Of a stretch of DNA of 64,000 bases, positions 58,342 through 64,000 are shown piece after piece. The DNA comes from JAPPLB01 sp965218555 (GTDB lineage: Bacteria; Acidobacteriota; Terriglobia; Bryobacterales; UBA6623), in the NCBI GenBank assembly GCA_965218555.1, contig OZ244625.1, forward strand, positions 3,038,001 through 3,102,000, in the 5' to 3' direction. The notes under the pieces were generated by a model. That model was given only the letters and a program-made list of their open reading frames with translations. It searched no databases and was not told where the DNA came from. Both the position numbers and the translations under genes were made by a program. Each line of letters starts with the position of its first letter. Position 1 is the first letter of the stretch.

Positions 58342-60705
58342 ATGAGAATGCTCAATCGCAAGTTGCGCCGCGACCTGTGGGCCATGAAAGGTCAGGCCCT
58401 GGCGATTGCTCTCGTCATCACGAGTGGTACGGCAGTGTTTGTCATGTCACTGAGTACACTCGATTCACTCCGCGGCACGCAGGCTTCCTACTACGGCGAC
58501 TACCATTTCGCGGAAGCCTTCGCCTCATTGAAGCGGGCACCTGAAAGCATTAGGAGGAGATTCGAAGAGATCCCGGGGGTCGATCACGCGCAGACCCGCG
58601 TTCTAGCGCCCGCCAACCTGGAAGTGGAAGGATTCGACGACCCCATCACCGGACGGCTCGTCTCGATCCCCGACCACGGCCAGCCGGTCCTCAATCAGCT
58701 CTACCTGCGGCGAGGACGGCTCGTCGAAGCCGGCCGGGACGACGAGGTCGTCGTCCACGAGTCGTTTGCCAAAGCGCACGGTCTCGAGCCGGGCCACCAA
58801 GTCACGGCTATCATCAACGGCCGACGCAAGGAACTGAAGATCGTCGGGATTGCGTTGTCGCCGGAATATGTCTTTCCTATTGCGCCGGGCTCCATCATTC
58901 CCGATTTTCAGACTTTCGGGATTCTCTGGATGGCTCGCACACCGTTGGAGGCGGCCTATGACATGGAAGAGGCCTTCAACGACATCGCCTTCGCCCTCAG
59001 ACCGGACGCCCAGTTGGAGGAAGTACTGGACCGCGTTGACGGCATCATCGAGCGCTACGGAGGTCTCGGAGCCTACGGCCGCAAAGATCAAGTCTCGCAC
59101 CGCTATTTGTCCGAAGAGTTCCGTCAGCTCGAACAGATGGCCACCATCTACCCCGTCATCTTTCTTGGCGTGGCTGCCTTTCTGTTGAACGTCGTCGTGA
59201 CACGTCTCGTTCGCACGGAGCGAGAACAGGTCGCGACCCTCAAGGCGTTCGGCTATAGCAATGCTTCGATTGGTTTGCACTACGTGAAGTTCGTGCTGGC
59301 GATTGTCGGTTTCGGCGTACTGGGCGGCGTCGCCGCCGGCGCACGCTTCGGACAGGGCATGAGCGCCATGTACATGGATTTCTACCGCTTTCCGTATCTC
59401 GACTACATCCTTCAGCCGTACGTCGCGGTTACGGCCGCACTCGTCAGCGCCGCGGCGGCGCTCGCAGGGACGATTTATTCGGTCCGCCAAGCCGCTCTAC
59501 AGCCGTCGGCGGAGGCAATGCGCCCCGAGCCGCCCGCCAAATACACCGTGAGCATCGTCGAGCGGTTCGGGCTGCGGAGATGGCTCGCCCAGCCGTCGCG
59601 CATGATCATTCGCAACATCGAGCGGCAGCCTGTCAAGTCGCTGCTTGCCTCCATGGGAATCGCCATGGCCTGTGCGATTCTGATGATAGGTTTCTTCTTC
59701 AGCGACACGGTGATGGTGATGATGCGCATCCAGTTCGGGCTCGTGCAACGCGACGATATGACCGTCACGTTCGTCGAACCGACCTCGTACCGCGTTCTTC
59801 ACGAGCTGGAGAGCCTGCCCGGGGTCACGCACGGTGAAGCCTTTCGCTCCGTACCGGTTCGTCTGCGGTCAGAACACCACGACTACCGTACGATGATTCA
59901 GGGGGTCCAACAGGAAGGTGATCTCAATCGCGTGCTTGATGTCGAACTACAGCCGATCGAGATGCCGCCCGCAGGCATCCTGCTCACTGATTTCCTGGGA
60001 GGCCTTCTGAAAGTTAAGCCCGGTGACAGGATCACGGTCGAAGTCCTCGAAGGCCGGCGGCCCATTCGGGAAGTTACCGTCGCCGGGCTCGTTCAGCAGT
60101 TTATCGGCGTGTCGGCGTACATGGATATCGATGTCCTCAATCGATTGATGCGCGAGGGGCGGGCTGTCTCGGGAGCGTATCTCGCCTCCGACTCGCGCCT
60201 TGAACCAGCAATCTATTCGTCCCTCAAGCAAGCGCCTCGGGTCGCTGCGGTCAGCGTCCGTGAAAAGGTGCTGCGGAACTTCCACGAAACGATGGCCGAG
60301 CAATTGTTGACGTTTGCTTTCTTCATCACGATCTTCGCGGGTACGATTGCTTTCGGCGTGGTGTACAACAGCGCGCGGATCGCTCTCTCAGAACGCAGCC
60401 GTGAACTGGCCAGCCTGCGTGTTTTGGGTTTCACGCGGGGCGAGATCTCGTTCATCCTCCTGGGCGAGCTTGCGGTTCTCACTTTCGCAGCGATTCCGAT
60501 GGGCTACTTGATCGGTGGGGTATTCTGCAGATACATCACGACAGCGCTCGAGACGGATCTGTTCCGCTTCCCCTTTGTGATTCAGCCCAGTACATACGCA
60601 TTCGCAGCGACGGTCGTGCTGGCCTCGTCGCTGATTTCGGCCTTGGCGGTGCGGCGCAAGCTGGATGCCCTCGATCTTGTGGCGGTCTTGAAGACGAATG
60701 AATAG
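58342..60705 (+). CDS. ABC transporter permease, FtsX-type
   Basis: A 787-residue membrane protein with two FtsX/MacB-like halves. A first helix is near residue 15-37, a large periplasmic domain of about 220 residues follows, then a first group of three helices (about 265-390), another helix at about 438-460, a second periplasmic domain, and a last group of three helices (about 650-775). The layout fits exporters moving lipids, peptides or drugs. The neighbours are the ATPase just upstream and the HlyD-type adaptor 6 bases downstream. Confidence 0.9.
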   Translation: MRMLNRKLRRDLWAMKGQALAIALVITSGTAVFVMSLSTLDSLRGTQASYYGDYHFAEAFASLKRAPESIRRRFEEIPGVDHAQTRVLAPANLEVEGFDDPITGRLVSIPDHGQPVLNQLYLRRGRLVEAGRDDEVVVHESFAKAHGLEPGHQVTAIINGRRKELKIVGIALSPEYVFPIAPGSIIPDFQTFGILWMARTPLEAAYDMEEAFNDIAFALRPDAQLEEVLDRVDGIIERYGGLGAYGRKDQVSHRYLSEEFRQLEQMATIYPVIFLGVAAFLLNVVVTRLVRTEREQVATLKAFGYSNASIGLHYVKFVLAIVGFGVLGGVAAGARFGQGMSAMYMDFYRFPYLDYILQPYVAVTAALVSAAAALAGTIYSVRQAALQPSAEAMRPEPPAKYTVSIVERFGLRRWLAQPSRMIIRNIERQPVKSLLASMGIAMACAILMIGFFFSDTVMVMMRIQFGLVQRDDMTVTFVEPTSYRVLHELESLPGVTHGEAFRSVPVRLRSEHHDYRTMIQGVQQEGDLNRVLDVELQPIEMPPAGILLTDFLGGLLKVKPGDRITVEVLEGRRPIREVTVAGLVQQFIGVSAYMDIDVLNRLMREGRAVSGAYLASDSRLEPAIYSSLKQAPRVAAVSVREKVLRNFHETMAEQLLTFAFFITIFAGTIAFGVVYNSARIALSERSRELASLRVLGFTRGEISFILLGELAVLTFAAIPMGYLIGGVFCRYITTALETDLFRFPFVIQPSTYAFAATVVLASSLISALAVRRKLDALDLVAVLKTNE

Positions 60706-60711
60706 AAACCG

Positions 60712-61905
60712 ATGAGACTCAGGCGCATTCTGTTCTGGCTGCTGTTTACGGGCGGAGTAGTGGCCGCGATTGTTTGGGGCTTCATGCCCCGGCCGATCCC
60801 CGTTGAAACGGCGGTCGTCAAACGCGGTCCGCTGCAGGTGTCGGTGGAAGAGGAAGGGAAGACCCGTGTGATCGATCGCTTTGTGGTTTCGGCGCCCGTA
60901 GCCGGCTTTGCGCGGCGGCTCAACGCCGACGTGGGCGACATCGTCAAGCGAGGAGAAACATTGCTTCTTCTCGACCCGCTGCGCTCCACGGTGCTCGACC
61001 CCCGCAGCCGCGCCGAGGCGCAAGCGCGGGTCGCGGCGGCAGAGGCCGCCCTCAAGCGCACGCAGAAAGACGTGGAAGCCGCCGATGCCGAGGCCCGCCG
61101 CTGGGAGACGCAACGCAAACGAGCACGAGAACTGCATGCCGCGGGCACGATCGCCGACGAAGCCCTCGATGAAATTGCGGCCTCGGCCGAACGCAGCCAG
61201 GCGCAAGAGCGGTCCGCGGAATACGCCGTCGAGGTGGCTCGCCATGATCTTGAGGCGGCAAGAACCGCCCTGCGTCATTCCGCAGCGCAGCAGTCTGAGA
61301 AGCCGGCGGAGACCGTAGCGGTTCGCGCCCCTGTCGGCGGCCGGATCTTGAAGATCGTGCACGAGAGCGAGGGTGTCGTCGACGCCGGCGATCCACTCCT
61401 TGAAATCGCGAATCCGCGCGGACTCGAGGTTGAAGTTGAACTTCTGTCGGCCGACGCCGTGAAGGTCGGCCCCGGCACCCGTGTCCTCTTCGAGCGCTGG
61501 GGCGGTGAACAGCATTTGCAAGGTCGCGTTCGTATCGTCGAACCGGTCGGTTTCACGAAGATCTCGGCGCTGGGTGTAGAAGAGCAGAGAGTGCTGGTCA
61601 TCGCCGATATCATCTCACCCCCCGAGCAATGGGCACGCCTGGGCGACGGCTATCGAGTCGAGGCTCGATTCATCCTGTGGGAGGGAGAAAACGTTCTCCA
61701 GATTCCGAGCAGCACGCTCTTTCGCCACGGTGAGAGTTGGGCGGTGTTTGCTGTGGAAGACGGGATGGCCGTGCGGCGTGCCGCCGATCTCGGACATCGC
61801 AATGGTTTGATCACTGAAGTGTTGTCCGGCCTGGAAGATGGAGATACGCTGATCACTCATCCCGATGACGCCATCGACGACGGCGTCGAGGTCCAACTCC
61901 GCTAG
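60712..61905 (+). CDS. HlyD/MacA-family efflux adaptor
   Basis: A 397-residue membrane-fusion protein. A single N-terminal helix (about 5-26) is followed by a lipoyl-like half (SAPVAGFARRLNADVGDIVK near 63), a helical hairpin of about 100 residues rich in Ala/Arg/Glu (100-190), a second lipoyl half (VRAPVGGRILKIVHESEGVV near 205), and a beta-barrel. It probably bridges the FtsX-type permease to an outer-membrane exit. No TolC-like gene is adjacent; the CusC at 31277 is unlikely to be the partner. Confidence 0.92.
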   Translation: MRLRRILFWLLFTGGVVAAIVWGFMPRPIPVETAVVKRGPLQVSVEEEGKTRVIDRFVVSAPVAGFARRLNADVGDIVKRGETLLLLDPLRSTVLDPRSRAEAQARVAAAEAALKRTQKDVEAADAEARRWETQRKRARELHAAGTIADEALDEIAASAERSQAQERSAEYAVEVARHDLEAARTALRHSAAQQSEKPAETVAVRAPVGGRILKIVHESEGVVDAGDPLLEIANPRGLEVEVELLSADAVKVGPGTRVLFERWGGEQHLQGRVRIVEPVGFTKISALGVEEQRVLVIADIISPPEQWARLGDGYRVEARFILWEGENVLQIPSSTLFRHGESWAVFAVEDGMAVRRAADLGHRNGLITEVLSGLEDGDTLITHPDDAIDDGVEVQLR

Positions 61906-61950
61906 CAGACCAGGTTCAAGCCGCTGCTTGATGCGACAGTCCTCTCACCC

Positions 61951-63441
61951 TCAAGCTTCCACCCAAAACGGGCTTGACCAGGCTTGGTGCCCGTTAGCCT
62001 GCGTGGCGCGTACGTAGTAGTAGTCGGCTCGCCCCGCGCGGCCGTAGTCAGTGTGGCGGAAGCGCGCGTTGTAGAGTTCAGGAGTGACAAGCCGGTGGAC
62101 GAGCACGGACTCGGCCGTAAACGGACCCGTGAACTCGACTTCGCTGTTCTCGGCAAGTTCACCGAGGGTGCGCTGGAACTGAAGCGGTGCAGGCTTGGCG
62201 ACAGCAAGACGGAGCACGGTATCACGGCCCCCGATGATCTCGAGCAGCACGGATTTGGTGGGCTTCTCTTCGTAAGCCTGCTTGCGCGATGTAAAGAGCC
62301 GGACGCGGCAGGATGACTCCTTGCGTTCCACGATGCGGTCCCGGCGGTCTTCATCGAATGGTCCGGACTGAAAACACGGCGTCAGCGATTCGATCTTTCC
62401 GTTGGTGACCGTGATCGTCGCGTCCCAATCGGCAATGCGAGTCATGTTGAGGTCGCCCCATGGTCCCCAGCCGAATTCGACCCGCGATAGAACCCGGCCG
62501 GGCCAAGGTCCGTTGTCGCGAACGTAGTCTTCAGGGAAGTAGCGGTAGACGACGCGATTGTTCTTGAGAATCTCGATTTTCTCGATTTCGTCCTTCCCTT
62601 GGACAGAGATTTCGAACTCGCGCTCACGCGTGAAAGGGATCTCCGACCCCATCAGTTGATCGTTGAGCGTCGCAAAGAGGCGGATGCGGTCGCCGCTGAC
62701 GGCGATGGTGCGGCCGTTCCAGAGCGCGTCGAGGACTGTCTCTCGCGATAGCTCCTTGGCCCAGATGCCCGCCAGTCCTTCCCCGTAAGCGCCGGGGTAA
62801 CCGAGGTGATCGTCCGAACTGGCGATGACGCCGGGACGGAATCCTCGCTGCAAAGCAGCCTGCAGTGTGTTGCGAGTCCAACGGCCGCCCATGCTGTGAC
62901 GGATGTAGCGAAACCCTGCGCGGTCGTGCTCCGACAGCCCGTGTTCGGACATGATCTCCATCACCGGGCTCACCGAGGGATCGAGATAGTCCCAATTCGC
63001 GCCGCGCCAGCCTTGTTTGTAGGCCAAGTGGTGCGGGACGATCATCGCCCCGGTACCCTTGACATAGTTCTGCAAGTCGCGGACGTGGCCATGATACTTC
63101 AGCGGCGAGTGATCGCCCGGATAGTAGAGGCAATAGTCGCCGAAAAAGCTCGAATGCCACTCATACGCGAGGATCGAGACAAACTTGCCCTTGCGATTCG
63201 ATTCTGCAGCGAGCCGCTGTGCTTTCGGCCAGTTGTCTTGGAGAACCTTGAAGCCGTTGACCCATTTCATGTGCGCGTCGTTCGGCATCGTTGGCATGTC
63301 ATGCCATTGGGAGTGCGGGGTGAAAGCCAGAACGTCCAGATGCTCTTGCGCGATGTCGTACGTCCGCTCAATCGACCCGCGCGCATATCCGACCGCGTTG
63401 TGGTTATGAAGATCGCCCCAGAAGAGTTGGTAGTCGTTCAT
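61951..63441 (-). CDS. DUF3604 (PHP-like) metal-dependent protein
   Basis: A 496-residue protein of the DUF3604 family, related to PHP phosphoesterases. The N-terminus reads YQLFWGDLHNHNAVGYARGS, with the His pair of the metal site near residues 10-12, followed by LAFTPHSQWHD near 36, EWHSSFFGDYCLYYPG near 92 and VIASSDDHLGYPG near 207. The remaining C-terminal half is beta-rich and lacks a known motif. ATG at 63441 is preceded by a perfect AGGAG. The substrate is unknown. Confidence 0.85.
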   Translation of the reverse strand: MNDYQLFWGDLHNHNAVGYARGSIERTYDIAQEHLDVLAFTPHSQWHDMPTMPNDAHMKWVNGFKVLQDNWPKAQRLAAESNRKGKFVSILAYEWHSSFFGDYCLYYPGDHSPLKYHGHVRDLQNYVKGTGAMIVPHHLAYKQGWRGANWDYLDPSVSPVMEIMSEHGLSEHDRAGFRYIRHSMGGRWTRNTLQAALQRGFRPGVIASSDDHLGYPGAYGEGLAGIWAKELSRETVLDALWNGRTIAVSGDRIRLFATLNDQLMGSEIPFTREREFEISVQGKDEIEKIEILKNNRVVYRYFPEDYVRDNGPWPGRVLSRVEFGWGPWGDLNMTRIADWDATITVTNGKIESLTPCFQSGPFDEDRRDRIVERKESSCRVRLFTSRKQAYEEKPTKSVLLEIIGGRDTVLRLAVAKPAPLQFQRTLGELAENSEVEFTGPFTAESVLVHRLVTPELYNARFRHTDYGRAGRADYYYVRATQANGHQAWSSPFWVEA

Positions 63442-63824
63442 CGCTCCTAGAGTAGTGCAACCTTGAGTTGCAGGCCAAGGTTTCTTGATGGCTTGCCGGG
63501 CGGGGGGTAGTCTCGCCGAGAAGCGAGTCTTTGGTTCGCGATACCGCTGTGGAGCAGCCGTCCGCGAAACCGAGTTGTCTCGGCTTTTTGGGGGCATTGA
63601 CAGCACCGTGAACACGTCTTACATCGCGCCACTCCTTCCCGTGGCGAGGACCTTGCCTTTGAGGCTCACTGGTTGTTGTTGAAACAACGCTAGTCGAACA
63701 TGAGCTTCAACTCGTCGGGAGTTCCCGCGGATGCGCCGAGGTCGATCGTGCGGCTTTGCGTTGTGCGCATCTTTGCGCGAAACTGATGGTGCACCCGAAA
63801 CGGGTTTTCTTCTTCGCATTGCCC

Positions 63825-64000
63825 ATGACTTCGACGATTCGGTTGACCCTCTTTCTCCTCACCCTCACCGCCCCGGCGCTTTTTTCCTCCGCGATCGCTG
63901 CCGACCGCACGCCCTTCTTCTCGCCGCGGATGCCGCCCCGCAATGACATCATCGTCGAAAACCGGGTCCCGATCCCGATGCGAGACGGCGTCATTCTCTA
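63825..64000 (+). CDS. start of a second CocE/NonD-family hydrolase, cut by the window
   Basis: The first 58 codons of an open frame at the window edge. A signal sequence (MTSTIRLTLFLLTLTAPALF, ending SSAIAA) is followed by DRTPFFSPRMPPRNDIIVEN and RVPIPMRDGVIL, the last matching the VPMRDGVKL start of the CocE-type gene at 44876-46582. An in-frame ATG at 63786 would add 13 residues. The catalytic Ser region is outside the window. Confidence 0.7.
   Translation, partial: MTSTIRLTLFLLTLTAPALFSSAIAADRTPFFSPRMPPRNDIIVENRVPIPMRDGVIL

Noticed and set aside
1..64000. CRISPR arrays, tRNA or rRNA genes, prophage
   Set aside because: No regularly spaced repeats, cloverleaf shapes in gaps, ribosomal RNA motifs or phage structural genes were seen.

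Overview
The window reads as one continuous piece of a GC-rich, Gram-negative, chemoheterotrophic bacterial chromosome. The best guess is Acidobacteriota, Bryobacterales/Solibacter-like. Pointers are a VWFA-related protein of the kind expanded in that phylum, Tat-exported Gfo/Idh/MocA, GMC/subunit-3 and DUF1080 sugar proteins, TonB/ExbB/ExbD energisation, a BMC shell gene and a TolC/RND system. This assignment is inference from gene content. No rRNA, tRNA, CRISPR array, prophage or intact insertion sequence was found.

Layout. 1-10170 (minus): a Rel/SpoT-type (p)ppGpp enzyme cut by the window edge, a TPR lipoprotein, two ExbD, ExbB, TonB, SecF, SecD, YajC, Tgt and a P1-family peptidase. 10.3-21.2 kb: sugar oxidation and accessory genes, namely a Tat-exported Gfo/Idh/MocA oxidoreductase, a GMC dehydrogenase with its small subunit, an SDR, a trypsin-like protease broken by a one-base shift in a C7 tract, a histidine kinase with a REC-XRE response regulator, a DUF1080 protein and a beta-propeller protein. 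21.4-29.7 kb: GreA behind a terminator-like leader, a CDP-alcohol phosphatidyltransferase, a second TonB, an exo-sialidase-like protein, a two-gene microcompartment locus (BMC-H shell protein plus an acylating aldehyde dehydrogenase with an unusual tail), RecJ and an FAH-family enzyme. 30-38 kb: a pentaheme cytochrome, then a Cu(I)/Ag(I)-type CusCBA efflux island with a Cys-rich small exported protein in front, a coupled unknown gene behind, a transposase-like relic and a flanking 16-bp direct repeat.

38.2-44.9 kb: a DksA-type zinc-finger gene with a long structured leader, facing a seven-gene his operon (hisI-D-C-B-H-F-A). The his operon starts with a histidine-rich leader peptide and a textbook attenuator. 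44.9-64 kb: a CocE-type hydrolase, PurA, MoeA-MoaC, a VWA protein, a very long phosphohexomutase, IspF-IspD-PIN/TRAM, a bicupin, an ABC/FtsX/HlyD efflux set, a DUF3604 protein, and the start of a second CocE-type hydrolase.

How the genes fit together: the Sec and TonB modules serve the cell envelope. The GMC, Gfo/Idh/MocA and DUF1080 proteins could form an oxidative (3-keto) glycoside-breaking route. The aldehyde dehydrogenase and shell protein point to aldehyde handling in or on a microcompartment. Cus handles copper or silver. The his operon is controlled by translation of its own His codons. The most rewarding items are the his attenuator, the minimal BMC locus, the structured dksA-like leader and the frameshifted protease.
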